From: Desulfuromonas sp.
GTDB lineage: Bacteria > Desulfobacterota > Desulfuromonadia > Desulfuromonadales > SZUA-401
Direction: 5' to 3'
Assembly (NCBI GenBank): GCA_002869605.1
Contig: PKUI01000170.1
Span: forward strand, 7,007-71,006
Length of the DNA stretch: 64,000 nucleotides
Shown: one piece after another, positions 27,872-36,270 of the stretch
How positions within the stretch are numbered: position 1 is the stretch's first letter
Layout of the letters: each line of letters opens with the position of its first letter
Made by a program: the position numbers and the translations under genes
Notes under the pieces: model-generated
Told to the model about the DNA's origin: nothing
The model's input: the letters and a program-made list of their open reading frames with translations, nothing else
Databases searched by the model: none

Positions 27872-28873
27872 ATGGCGAATGTCTTATTGACCCAAAGGTG
27901 TGTGCGCTCCTGCCCTTACTGCTTTGCAAAAGAGCACATGGAGGATTCGGTTGACCAGGAACTGTCCTGGGACAACCTGTTTTATATTGCTGATTTTTTT
28001 GAAAGTTCGGGTGTGCGCCACATTTCACTCCTGGGGGGCGAACCGACCCTCCACTCGAACTTTGTCCAGTATGTGACCTACCTGCTCCAACGAAATTTTC
28101 ATGTCACGGTCTTCACCAGTGCGATCATGTCCACTGATAAGCTTTATCAGCTGGAACAACACCTGAAGCAGTATGGTCCCAACCAGCTCTCGTTTGTGTG
28201 CAACCTGAATGAGCCTTCGATCTCTTCTGATGAGGAGAACCAGAAACAGATCAAGTTCCTTAAGACGTTCGGGCCCTACACAACCGCCAGTTTCAATATT
28301 TATCAATTGGACTTCGACCTAAACTTCCTTGCTGATTATATTGTCAAGTACAAGATGAACCGTTCCATCCGTTTTGGTCTGGCCCACCCGATCCCCGGGC
28401 AAGAAAATGTCTGTATCGTACCGGAGGATATGCCCGAGCTGTCGAAACGGCTGTTCTCATTCGCACCCTTGCTAGAAAAAGAAAATATCTCGCCGAATTT
28501 CGACTGCGGCATGCCACTCTGTATTTTCAATGACGAGCAGCTCGGACGTCTCTTCCGCATGACCAAAGGGGAGCTCCGATTTGGATGCGGCCCAGCAATT
28601 GATATCGGGCCGGATATGTCGGTCTGGTCCTGCTTCCCGCTACATGCCCTGGAAAAGAAGTCCCTCTTCGAATTCGACAAATTTGACGATATCGCCAAAT
28701 ATTTTTCAGAATATCTAGGCGAGTTAAAAAAAGACAAGAATTCCGGCATCTTCAGCGAATGCAGTACGTGTAAGGAACTTATCAACAATAAATGCTCGGG
28801 TGGCTGCGTGGCTCACTACCTGTCCAGCAACCCGCAGGTTCTTACGGGGAAAAAACGAAAGTCGACCGCATGA
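27872..28873 (+). CDS. radical SAM/SPASM enzyme, candidate peptide maturase 1
   Basis: A 333-residue radical SAM enzyme. The [4Fe-4S]/SAM motif CxxxCxxC is at C10, C14 and C17 (CVRSCPYC), followed by the GGE-type motif (LLGGEPTLH). The C-terminus has a SPASM-type cluster region (CGPAID, SCFPLHA, then CSTCKELINNKCSGGC). SPASM enzymes typically modify ribosomally made peptides. Its stop overlaps the next gene (ATGA), and three such genes run in tandem before the Tyr-rich repeat precursor at 30950. Substrate is inferred from context. Confidence 0.88.
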   Translation: MANVLLTQRCVRSCPYCFAKEHMEDSVDQELSWDNLFYIADFFESSGVRHISLLGGEPTLHSNFVQYVTYLLQRNFHVTVFTSAIMSTDKLYQLEQHLKQYGPNQLSFVCNLNEPSISSDEENQKQIKFLKTFGPYTTASFNIYQLDFDLNFLADYIVKYKMNRSIRFGLAHPIPGQENVCIVPEDMPELSKRLFSFAPLLEKENISPNFDCGMPLCIFNDEQLGRLFRMTKGELRFGCGPAIDIGPDMSVWSCFPLHALEKKSLFEFDKFDDIAKYFSEYLGELKKDKNSGIFSECSTCKELINNKCSGGCVAHYLSSNPQVLTGKKRKSTA

Positions 28874-29742
28874 ATCAACCGATGCTTGTTATACCGAATA
28901 GTGAATCCCTCTTTTCGAAATTGCGGGGGCAGTCGCTGATTGTCCGCTGTTTCCGCGAGGAAGAAATTCAAGGCATCTCCCAGGCAGCACAAGGGAATTT
29001 TCATCTGAAGGCCGTATGGCTTTCGAAGGATGCCCCGCTTTCTTCCGCGCGCCTTCACGAGAGTTGGGCCGATGTTCCTGTCGCTTTCGAAGTGACAGGG
29101 GTCGGGGATATTCAAACCGTAATTAACATGTGCCCGTTTCTGCGCGGTCATAATATCCGCATCCTAATTCCGGGAACCTCTCAGGAGAATTTCGTTGGCC
29201 TGCGGATCCTGTCTTCCGCCGGAATCACCCCGGTGGTGACCTTGCCTTCACAAGGGATTGACTGGGAGGCGCTGAACGACCTTCTACACTACGATGTCTA
29301 CGCCAGGGTGCCCCATGCTCCGATCGAGCCGTTTGCCTATGCCGTTGATCGCTTCAGAAACAGGCAGGCCCTCGACCTTGGCCCGGTATATTTCGACAAT
29401 CCGGAAGCTTATCTGCATGTCGATGAGCAAGGGCATGTTGCGACCTCGCAGAAGGCCTTGGAGAGCGGAACATTTCTCGGGCATATCGACGACGGGCTCG
29501 ACAAGATATGCGCTTCCGAAGCCTACTATGCGGGCCTGAAAGGGTGGCGACAGCACTTCCTTCAGGATGACGGCTGTGCCTACTGTCCAGGGTGGCGACT
29601 CTGCATGGGGCGTTGTTCGGACTATCTCGACCAGACCCCTGAACAGTCCCCCTGTCAGGGCTTTTTTGAGAGTTTGTTCGAGGCAGTCGAGTTTGCCCAG
29701 AATAGACAACAAGAGAATGGGCCGCGCTTATGGCAGTACTGA
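28870..29742 (+). CDS. SPASM-like protein lacking the radical SAM motif
   Basis: A 290-residue protein starting at the ATG overlapping the previous stop. The N-terminal part looks like a radical-SAM-type barrel but has no CxxxCxxC. The C-terminus carries a Cys-rich SPASM-like motif (GCAYCPGWRLCMGRC plus a final Cys near QSPC). A radical SAM enzyme paired with a SPASM-only protein recalls the GeoRSP system described in Geobacter-type genomes. It may be a non-catalytic partner binding auxiliary clusters or the precursor. It overlaps the next radical SAM gene by 13 nt. Confidence 0.72.
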   Translation: MNQPMLVIPNSESLFSKLRGQSLIVRCFREEEIQGISQAAQGNFHLKAVWLSKDAPLSSARLHESWADVPVAFEVTGVGDIQTVINMCPFLRGHNIRILIPGTSQENFVGLRILSSAGITPVVTLPSQGIDWEALNDLLHYDVYARVPHAPIEPFAYAVDRFRNRQALDLGPVYFDNPEAYLHVDEQGHVATSQKALESGTFLGHIDDGLDKICASEAYYAGLKGWRQHFLQDDGCAYCPGWRLCMGRCSDYLDQTPEQSPCQGFFESLFEAVEFAQNRQQENGPRLWQY

Positions 29743-30821
29743 TTTTCAAACCACTCGAAAAGTGCAACTCCAATTGCGTCTACTGCGACACCATTACCAA
29801 AAAGCAGGAGAAGGTAATGGGGTACGACCTCTTGGAGCTCTTATTTAAGCGCATCGACGAATATCTGAAGAGTGCTCCCGGTGAAAACTTGGTCCTGACC
29901 TGGCACGGCGGTGAGATGTGCCTGCTCGGAGCCGAATATTTCAAGAAGGCCTATGAGCTGCAAAGGGAGATTTGCGCTGAGACGATGGGGCGAATCTCCC
30001 ATGAGGCGCAAAGCAACCTGACCCTGATCGACCAAGAGATCATTGACGTTTTCAAGCTCTTCGGCATGGGCTCCTTCGGTACGAGCTTTGATCCGCTGCC
30101 AGGCATTCGTGGCTACGGCGCCAAACGGGATTCCAAAACCTATAATCAGAATTTTTTCCGCGGAGTTGACCTGCTGGAGAAAAACGGTATGGGCTGGGGC
30201 CCTATTTATACGGTTCATCGCAAGGCACTTGACTGCGCCCCCAAGGTTTTTCACTACCTCGTCAATTTAAACCCGAGCGCTCCGCCGAAATTCAATCTCG
30301 TCCGCGCCTACGGAAATGAAGAGAGCGAGTTTGCCATAACCGAAGAGGAATATGCCGATTTTCTCGGGGAGCTGTTTCAGATCTATTGGCCTCATCGGGA
30401 CAGGTTTGGGTCGGTTCAGCCGTTCCAAGGCTATATCGACAACATCCAGAACCCGCAGAGCGGTCTAGTGTGCGACATGATGGGCAACTGCGCCAACCAA
30501 TGGCTATTCGTTGGCCCTGAAGGCGAGGCCGGGCACTGCGGCGTCGCCGGCGATTACAAGCAGTTTGAATATGGAAACATTCAGGATTTATCCTTCCAGG
30601 AGATCCTGTTTGATCCGAAACGGGACCTTTTGAAACAACGTCAGAGCGAGCTGCCCCATGGAGAATGTGGCGACTGCAGGTACTGGCGAGTCTGCCATGG
30701 CGGATGCCCGGTGTGTGCCCAGCTGCAGCACGGAACACCATTGCAGCGATCCCCAAGCTGTGTTTCGACCAAAATGTTTCTTGAAAAGTACTTTGAGCCG
30801 ATCACCGGGTTGCGCTTCTGA
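29730..30821 (+). CDS. radical SAM/SPASM enzyme, candidate peptide maturase 2
   Basis: A 363-residue radical SAM enzyme of the anSME/SPASM group. Its cluster motif is C12, C16, C19 (CNSNCVYC), it has the WHGGEMCLLG motif of sulfatase-maturase-like enzymes, and a C-terminal SPASM domain (CDMMGNC, HCGVAGDY, GECGDCRYWRVCHGGCPVC). It overlaps the SPASM-like gene and lies 128 nt before the Tyr-rich precursor gene. It is the best candidate for the enzyme acting on that repeat, since SPASM enzymes make C-C, C-S or ether links on peptides. Confidence 0.9.
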   Translation: MAVLIFKPLEKCNSNCVYCDTITKKQEKVMGYDLLELLFKRIDEYLKSAPGENLVLTWHGGEMCLLGAEYFKKAYELQREICAETMGRISHEAQSNLTLIDQEIIDVFKLFGMGSFGTSFDPLPGIRGYGAKRDSKTYNQNFFRGVDLLEKNGMGWGPIYTVHRKALDCAPKVFHYLVNLNPSAPPKFNLVRAYGNEESEFAITEEEYADFLGELFQIYWPHRDRFGSVQPFQGYIDNIQNPQSGLVCDMMGNCANQWLFVGPEGEAGHCGVAGDYKQFEYGNIQDLSFQEILFDPKRDLLKQRQSELPHGECGDCRYWRVCHGGCPVCAQLQHGTPLQRSPSCVSTKMFLEKYFEPITGLRF

Positions 30822-30949
30822 TCAGCCTTCGACTGTGAGCAGATGTCGAAATTGCCCCGACACGGAGCTTTTGAGCATTTGAATGAATATTATCTTCCCT
30901 AAGTTTTTTATCGTCTAAAGAGAGTGTTTAGCCTTTTTGAGGAGGTGTT

Positions 30950-31441
30950 ATGAAAAAGAAAGTTTTGACTAGCGCAGAAGCGGAAGTCCAGCAAATGGGC
31001 TACACGCGTCGCCAGGCCTTGAAGAGAATCGCCAAGGCAGGTACCGTTGTCGCAACCGGCGGGCTCGGAGCAACGCTGGCCGCCTGTGGCGGAGGGGGAG
31101 GCTATAGTGATTACGCCAATGTCTACACTGACACCTATAGCGATACCTACACGCCATACAGTAACAGCTATACCAATTACTATGTAACCTACACCAATTA
31201 CTACGTTACTTACAGTGACACCTACACTAATAACTACACCAATTATTATGTTACCTACACAAACTACTACGTAACCTACACCAACCAGTATACAAATTAC
31301 TATGTAACCTATACTAACCAATATACAAATTACTACGTAACCTATACTAACCAGTATACAAATTATTATGTTACCTATAGCTACAACAACAACTACACTA
31401 ATTATTACGTAGTATATACAAATTATTATGTATCTTATTGA
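30950..31441 (+). CDS. Tyr/Thr/Asn-repeat Tat lipoprotein, candidate radical-SAM-modified precursor
   Basis: A 163-residue protein with three parts: a hydrophilic leader (1-19); a twin-arginine segment (TRRQALKR, R20-R21) with a hydrophobic run ending in lipobox LAAC (Cys46); and an exported part using only Gly, Tyr, Ser, Asp, Ala, Asn, Val, Thr, Pro and Gln. Residues 47-163 hold 41 Tyr. There are nine copies of the heptad TNYYV(T/V/S)Y and 18 Tyr-(Ser/Thr)-(Asn/Asp) triplets. Start follows GAGGAGGTG; a terminator follows. It lies between radical SAM/SPASM genes and a carbamoyltransferase. Low complexity, a fixed motif and maturase neighbours fit a modified peptide or surface lipoprotein. I know no named family for it. 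Confidence 0.85.
   Translation: MKKKVLTSAEAEVQQMGYTRRQALKRIAKAGTVVATGGLGATLAACGGGGGYSDYANVYTDTYSDTYTPYSNSYTNYYVTYTNYYVTYSDTYTNNYTNYYVTYTNYYVTYTNQYTNYYVTYTNQYTNYYVTYTNQYTNYYVTYSYNNNYTNYYVVYTNYYVSY
31172..31438 (+). repeat. tandem coding repeat, heptad TNYYVTY and 33-bp units
   Basis: Codons 75-163 are built of TNYYVxY heptads. Three consecutive 33-bp units (31280-31312, 31313-31345, 31346-31378) encode the identical 11 residues TNQYTNYYVTY and differ only at third codon positions. Confidence 0.9.
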
Positions 31442-31508
31442 TTGTTTTGTTGGCTTTCGAATCCTACAAATTCGTTGAAGGTTTGTTGAAATTTTATACT
31501 CTGACAAA

Positions 31509-31549
31509 GCATCGCCAAGACCCCTTTAAAAATGGGTGGCGATGCTTTT
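31509..31549 (+). terminator. rho-independent terminator after the Tyr-repeat gene
   Basis: GCATCGCC (31509-31516) pairs with GGCGATGC (31538-31545), followed by TTTTCTTT. It separates the precursor transcript from the carbamoyltransferase gene. Confidence 0.8.
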
Positions 31550-31610
31550 CTTTATCTGCCGTTTAATTGCCTGAGATGATAGGCGAAGTCCGGTTGGAGG
31601 GCCTCTAAGT

Positions 31611-33239
31611 ATGATTCTCTCGCTGAATTTTAATCATGATGGCAGCGGTGTGATTTTGAATCAGGGACACATCGCCGCTTATGTGAATACTGAACGTTTT
31701 TCACGGATCAAAAAACACCCCGGCCTCCGCGAAGAAGACCTCGACGAACTCTTTCGCCAGGCCGGGGCCACTATCGATGACATCTCTTTTGTCATCCTGT
31801 GCAACCATGGGATTAATTACCCCGAGTTCCTCGAAGCTTTTGGTGATAAGTACACGGATGTTCCGTTTGACTACAAACTGAGTCCTGACTTTAAACGTGT
31901 TGAAATGCGTGGCAGGACGATTGACTGCGCTTACAATCCTGACCATTTCCTCTGTCACGCGGCAGCCTCCTACTATTTTTCTCCGTTTAATTCGGCCCTC
32001 ACGTTCGCCTACGACCCGATGGGAAGTGGCGCCTATATCGGGGTGGAGAATCGCCTCTCCCCCTTCCCGCTACCGGTAACGCGGGTTGGAGCTATTTACA
32101 GCGAAATCTCCAGGGCCATTGGTTTCGGGGGGCTGTTTGGTGCCGGGAAAACCATGGGGCTTGCCCCGCTCGGAAAAGCCGCGGCCGGCCTTACTCCTGC
32201 GCTGTTGGAATTTGCCCAGAACCCTCTGCGGGTCGATGATATCACTCCGGTTATCGAGGAGATCCTTGACCTGGCCGCCAAGCGGGAGATTATCGTCAAG
32301 GGACATAAGGGAAAATCCTGGAACGCCGCCTCCGCCTACATCGTGCAGGAGTTTCTTGAGACCGTCTTGAAGCATGTTCTCGAACAGCTATTTCGAGCCA
32401 ATCAGCGGAATAAAATGGCTGGCAAGTTGGCGGCAAATCCGAACCTGTGTCTCTCTGGAGGGACGGCACTTAATTCTGTGGCGAATGAGAAGGTGTTTCG
32501 AGCTTCAAACTTTTCAAATTTCTATGCCCATCCCGCCTGCGGAGATGATGGCACCTCGATTGGTGCGGCCCTGTATTGGTGGCACCATGTGTTAGGCCAT
32601 CCGAAAATACCCAGGCAGAATTCCGAGGCGATGTATTCGGTCGCATCTTACAGCTCGACATCTATAAAGGATGCGATCCGTTCATTTGAAAACCGTGTCG
32701 AATCTTGGTCTTCGACTGATTATATTGCCGAGACAGCACAGTATATTTCTGAGGGGAAGATTGTCGGATGGTTTAACGGTGCAAGCGAAATTGGCCCACG
32801 TGCCCTAGGAAATCGTTCGATCCTGGCTGATCCTCGTCGTGCTGATATGTGTGACAAGTTAAACAAAAAGGTCAAACATCGCGAGAGCTTCCGACCTTTT
32901 GCCCCCTCGGTTCTGTTAGAAGATGCACAAGGCTGGTTCGATGCCGTTGAGAGCCCCTACATGCTGCGCGTGGTAAGAGTCAAGAGTCGAGAAATTCCGG
33001 CCGTCGATCATTTTGGATCGGCCAGAATCCAAACGGTCTCTGCGCAGGATAACAGCTCATATCATGCCCTGATCAAGGAGTTTAAGGACATCACTGGTGT
33101 CCCTGCAGTTCTGAATACTTCCTTCAATGTCGGATTTGAGCCGATTGTCGAAACGCCCGAAGATGCCCTGAAGACCTTTGTTGACTCAGAACTTGATTAT
33201 CTGGTTTTCCCTGGAATCATCGTTAAGAAAGCTCCTTAA
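31611..33239 (+). CDS. NodU/CmcH-family carbamoyltransferase
   Basis: A 542-residue carbamoyltransferase. It has the N-terminal kinase-like fold signature (NFNHDGSGV) and the C-terminal YrdC-like/carbamoyl-transfer region (GASEIGPRALGNRSILADPR, then FRPFAPSVL). The family transfers carbamoyl from carbamoyl phosphate, via carbamoyl adenylate, to hydroxyls of sugars or antibiotics (NodU, TobZ). It is followed 2 nt later by a glycosyltransferase gene, so the acceptor is probably a sugar, perhaps on the repeat lipoprotein or another surface glycan. Confidence 0.9.
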   Translation: MILSLNFNHDGSGVILNQGHIAAYVNTERFSRIKKHPGLREEDLDELFRQAGATIDDISFVILCNHGINYPEFLEAFGDKYTDVPFDYKLSPDFKRVEMRGRTIDCAYNPDHFLCHAAASYYFSPFNSALTFAYDPMGSGAYIGVENRLSPFPLPVTRVGAIYSEISRAIGFGGLFGAGKTMGLAPLGKAAAGLTPALLEFAQNPLRVDDITPVIEEILDLAAKREIIVKGHKGKSWNAASAYIVQEFLETVLKHVLEQLFRANQRNKMAGKLAANPNLCLSGGTALNSVANEKVFRASNFSNFYAHPACGDDGTSIGAALYWWHHVLGHPKIPRQNSEAMYSVASYSSTSIKDAIRSFENRVESWSSTDYIAETAQYISEGKIVGWFNGASEIGPRALGNRSILADPRRADMCDKLNKKVKHRESFRPFAPSVLLEDAQGWFDAVESPYMLRVVRVKSREIPAVDHFGSARIQTVSAQDNSSYHALIKEFKDITGVPAVLNTSFNVGFEPIVETPEDALKTFVDSELDYLVFPGIIVKKAP

Positions 33240-33241
33240 TC

Positions 33242-35245
33242 ATGATTACCCTATCAGTCAACTCGAGGACAGTCGTAAGGCACCTGCCACCCAATACCCC
33301 CACTCAGATTCTTATTGCGCGTCACGGTGGAATGGGAGATAGAGTCCAATTCCAGGCGATTGTGGAAGACGCCCTCCAGAAAAGAGGGGCCCAGTTTAAA
33401 AGAGTTGTCGCGGCCATCCCTCACCACGCAGGTGATTATGATGCCCATTCCTACACTTCATCTCCCGACGAGATCTGGGTTGTTCCCCAGGCCAAGGATG
33501 TTGACAAATTTCTGAAAGAATTCACGACCTTGGCTCGCACCATTCTTCCGGAGGTCGAGCAGTTTGAATTTGTCATGTATGACAGGCCTGCCGACCCGGA
33601 AGACCTTGAGCGGCATGAGATCAATTTTCTTGACCACCATGAGGTTCTAACGGGGTTGGCTGCAAAAGATATCTACCCGGTCTTTACCGTTGGGGTTGAT
33701 GCATACTCGAGGGCCGACACCTTACTAAAGGGCGCTGGAACCTCTGATCCAACCGGACCTTTGGTGGCGATGCATTGTCGGCTACAGTGCCCCCAGACGC
33801 CATCTGGTGGAGTTAAAAACCCGGACCCCGAAGACTTTATTTCAGCGATACGCTTTCTCCGTGAAAACTTAAAGGCCCGAATTGTTCTTTTAGCTGGCGA
33901 TGAAGACTTGCCCGCCGAGCTTGAGAGCCTGGTTCATTTGCGTGTTCCGCAAGACCAATCTTTGCAACTCCCTGCTGCGATCCTTTCCTGCTGTGATTTG
34001 TTTATTGGAGGGGACTCGGGACCGATTCATCTTGCTGCTGCCGTTGGCCTCCCGTCGATCATAATTAGGCAAAACAACCCCTCCTGGATTCAGGGCCCTT
34101 TCTGCCCAGATTCTATGGCAACGCATATCCTTGCTACTTCGACCAACGAGCCGGAAAGGGGGTTGAGGTTTTCCCCCGAGAACCTCCTGGAGACGGCTCA
34201 ACTCATGCTTAAAGATGAGGAGATGCCTAAAAAGAAAGGAAAAGGCAAGAAGAAATCTGCGCCGAATGATGAAGTTGAGATCTGCTACCTGATGTTCAAT
34301 CACGGCTGGGAAGAGTTTCTTGTCCAAAGAAAACGCCCCAATCTCAATGCAGAGTACAAAACCTCACCACCACAGCGGCAATACCTGAAATATTTGCGCA
34401 ATTCCCTTGAAACCTTGGTGCTTTTTGGAGCGATCAAGAATTTCCATGTGAAAATTAGAGTTCTGGAATTGCTCGAGAACAACTTTTCCCATGAGGTCGA
34501 GGCTTTGCTGCAAGCAGTTCTGCCGTCAGGTACGTTCAGTATTGATAGAATACCCCTTGCACGCGTATCGCATCTGCTTGATTTTGAAATGAATCAGCCG
34601 CAGGGGGGGCACATATCCCCCAATAAAATTCATGAGTGGCTTATATATCAGGCGATTATCGAAGGGGAACGGGAATCCGTTTTTGTGGTCGATGTGGATA
34701 CCCTGTTTCTGGCTCCGGGATTTATTGAAAACATCGTATCTGTACTGAAAAGCTCGAAAGATTTAATGCTGGCCTCTTTTGTCGACGGTTCAAGATTTGT
34801 TAACAGGGAGCCGGGTGGCTTTGTGATTCGGGATAGATTGCACTCGGTATTTTTGGCGATCAATCGTAAAAAACTCCAGTCGCAGATTGATCTTCAGAAA
34901 GACATTGATCTGCAATTAAATTTTTTCGATCGCGTGAAATTAATTAGATCGGACGTTGTTCGGAAGTATTACGAGGAAACCTGTCATTCTGATTGTTTGT
35001 CGTTTCTTACGGAGCAAATTTTCCAGTTAAACAATGGTCGATCCTTTCTGAACTTAAACCATATATCTCCTTCTTTTTTTGAGGGGGATGCCCTGACGAT
35101 TATCAATAAGGACTTTTTCCACGGCAAATACAGTGATAGAAGTATTTTACAGGGCCTCGATAATCACCTCGACAAAGGACCAGTTACCCGTAAAAACCTG
35201 ACCCGAGCGATGAACTTTGTTTCAAGCCTACCCGTAAACATATAG
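33242..35245 (+). CDS. two-domain glycosyltransferase (GT9-like plus GT-A-like)
   Basis: A 667-residue fusion. The N-terminal half (about 1-330) resembles heptosyltransferase-type GT9 enzymes (ARHGGMGDRVQ; GGDSGPIHLAAAVGLPSI). A Lys-rich linker (KKKGKGKKK) leads to a C-terminal domain with a DxD-type nucleotide-sugar motif in VVDVDTLFLAPGF. It could add two sugars. It is paired with the carbamoyltransferase and is the last gene of the block in this direction. Acceptor unknown; the Thr/Tyr-rich lipoprotein is one candidate. Confidence 0.75.
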   Translation: MITLSVNSRTVVRHLPPNTPTQILIARHGGMGDRVQFQAIVEDALQKRGAQFKRVVAAIPHHAGDYDAHSYTSSPDEIWVVPQAKDVDKFLKEFTTLARTILPEVEQFEFVMYDRPADPEDLERHEINFLDHHEVLTGLAAKDIYPVFTVGVDAYSRADTLLKGAGTSDPTGPLVAMHCRLQCPQTPSGGVKNPDPEDFISAIRFLRENLKARIVLLAGDEDLPAELESLVHLRVPQDQSLQLPAAILSCCDLFIGGDSGPIHLAAAVGLPSIIIRQNNPSWIQGPFCPDSMATHILATSTNEPERGLRFSPENLLETAQLMLKDEEMPKKKGKGKKKSAPNDEVEICYLMFNHGWEEFLVQRKRPNLNAEYKTSPPQRQYLKYLRNSLETLVLFGAIKNFHVKIRVLELLENNFSHEVEALLQAVLPSGTFSIDRIPLARVSHLLDFEMNQPQGGHISPNKIHEWLIYQAIIEGERESVFVVDVDTLFLAPGFIENIVSVLKSSKDLMLASFVDGSRFVNREPGGFVIRDRLHSVFLAINRKKLQSQIDLQKDIDLQLNFFDRVKLIRSDVVRKYYEETCHSDCLSFLTEQIFQLNNGRSFLNLNHISPSFFEGDALTIINKDFFHGKYSDRSILQGLDNHLDKGPVTRKNLTRAMNFVSSLPVNI

Positions 35246-35349
35246 CAAGGTCGTTAGTTTTAGATTCTTATGATACTCCCGACTTAGGTAGTCAGTTTAT
35301 ACTTCTCTGCCGAGGAAGGGGGTTTCATAGTGCAACATGAGAGGCATTG

Positions 35350-35982
35350 ATGGTCGATAAATCTATCTGCCTATTCCTCTGCATATTCCTTCTAAGTGCA
35401 TGTTCCACCAAAAAAGTTACGTTCACTTCGTCTCCCCCTGGAGCCAGGATATCCGCCGGAGAGCAGAGCTGTACGACTCCCTGTTCTCTCCATCTCAACA
35501 ATGAAATCTCCGCGGCACAAATCATAGGCCCCGGCTGGGAGACACGTGCTGTTCAGCTCCCTGAAATGGGGAACGGAGAGATGGCAGCAACATCTTTTCT
35601 AGAAGGGGGCAAATGGGGTCTGGGAGGAATCGGCGCCGCCTGCACCATTGTGGGGCTCGTAGGCTTCGGCCTGGTCGAACTGGATGAAGATAGTGACAGC
35701 GAGTTGAAACAACTCAAACTTTATTCATTGATCACTACCGGCGTCGGCGTCGGGTTCATTTGGCTTGCAGACTTGGCCAACGAATCAAAACCGGACAGTT
35801 TCAAAGTACATGTTGATTTTTTCAACGAATTGATCCCGGACAACCAGCAACCAGCATCGCCCATTCCCCCAACAGACGCCCCCCTTGAACCTTCCAGCTC
35901 CGATCTTTCCGAGGACAATCTTTTCGAACGGATCCAGCAGTTGAACTCAGGAACGGACCGATACACCAAAGAAGACCGTTGA
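35350..35982 (+). CDS. PEGA-like membrane lipoprotein
   Basis: A 210-residue lipoprotein: signal ending LLSACSTKK, a PEGA-like beta domain (VTFTSSPPGARISAGEQSC), two hydrophobic segments in the middle (GGIGAACTIVGLVGFGL and a second near 130), and a Pro/Ser-rich acidic tail. PEGA domains are found on surface proteins. Start at ATG 35350. About 100 nt separate it from the glycosyltransferase gene, so membership in that block is unclear. Confidence 0.65.
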   Translation: MVDKSICLFLCIFLLSACSTKKVTFTSSPPGARISAGEQSCTTPCSLHLNNEISAAQIIGPGWETRAVQLPEMGNGEMAATSFLEGGKWGLGGIGAACTIVGLVGFGLVELDEDSDSELKQLKLYSLITTGVGVGFIWLADLANESKPDSFKVHVDFFNELIPDNQQPASPIPPTDAPLEPSSSDLSEDNLFERIQQLNSGTDRYTKEDR

Positions 35983-36204
35983 CTTGTCGGCCTTGCGAGG
36001 CTTCTGGCGCCCCCCTACCTTTTGCATGCTTTTTGCACTTAAAAATTTGGAGACGACTTGTGGGGAGGAGTAAAAAAGAAGCTAAAAAAGGCCATGTTTT
36101 GTCGTCGTTCCGCCCTCTTTGAATTCATCGCGACCCGGGATCAAGCATTGTTCCCAGAAGAGCAGACGCTGCCTCGTAGTTCGTTGTGATTTTCTCGGAC
36201 GACG

Positions 36205-36232
36205 AAAAAGGGGCCGCCCTAACAACGGCCCC
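36205..36232 (-). terminator. rho-independent terminator (minus strand)
   Basis: GGGGCCG (36210-36216) pairs with CGGCCCC (36226-36232), with a run of A on the left giving a U tract on the minus strand. It ends the small Cys-rich gene. The 35983-36204 stretch before it contains no gene I can see. Confidence 0.75.
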
Positions 36233-36270
36233 TTGCAGAGCAAACTCCCATTCGATCTATTTCACTGCAG

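Noticed and set aside
30908..31507. Minus-strand frame of 199 codons rich in Ile and Val
   Set aside because: It is the antisense image of the Tyr-repeat gene: Tyr codons TAC/TAT read backwards as GTA/ATA. It has no ribosome binding site and its repetition is fully explained by the plus-strand repeat.
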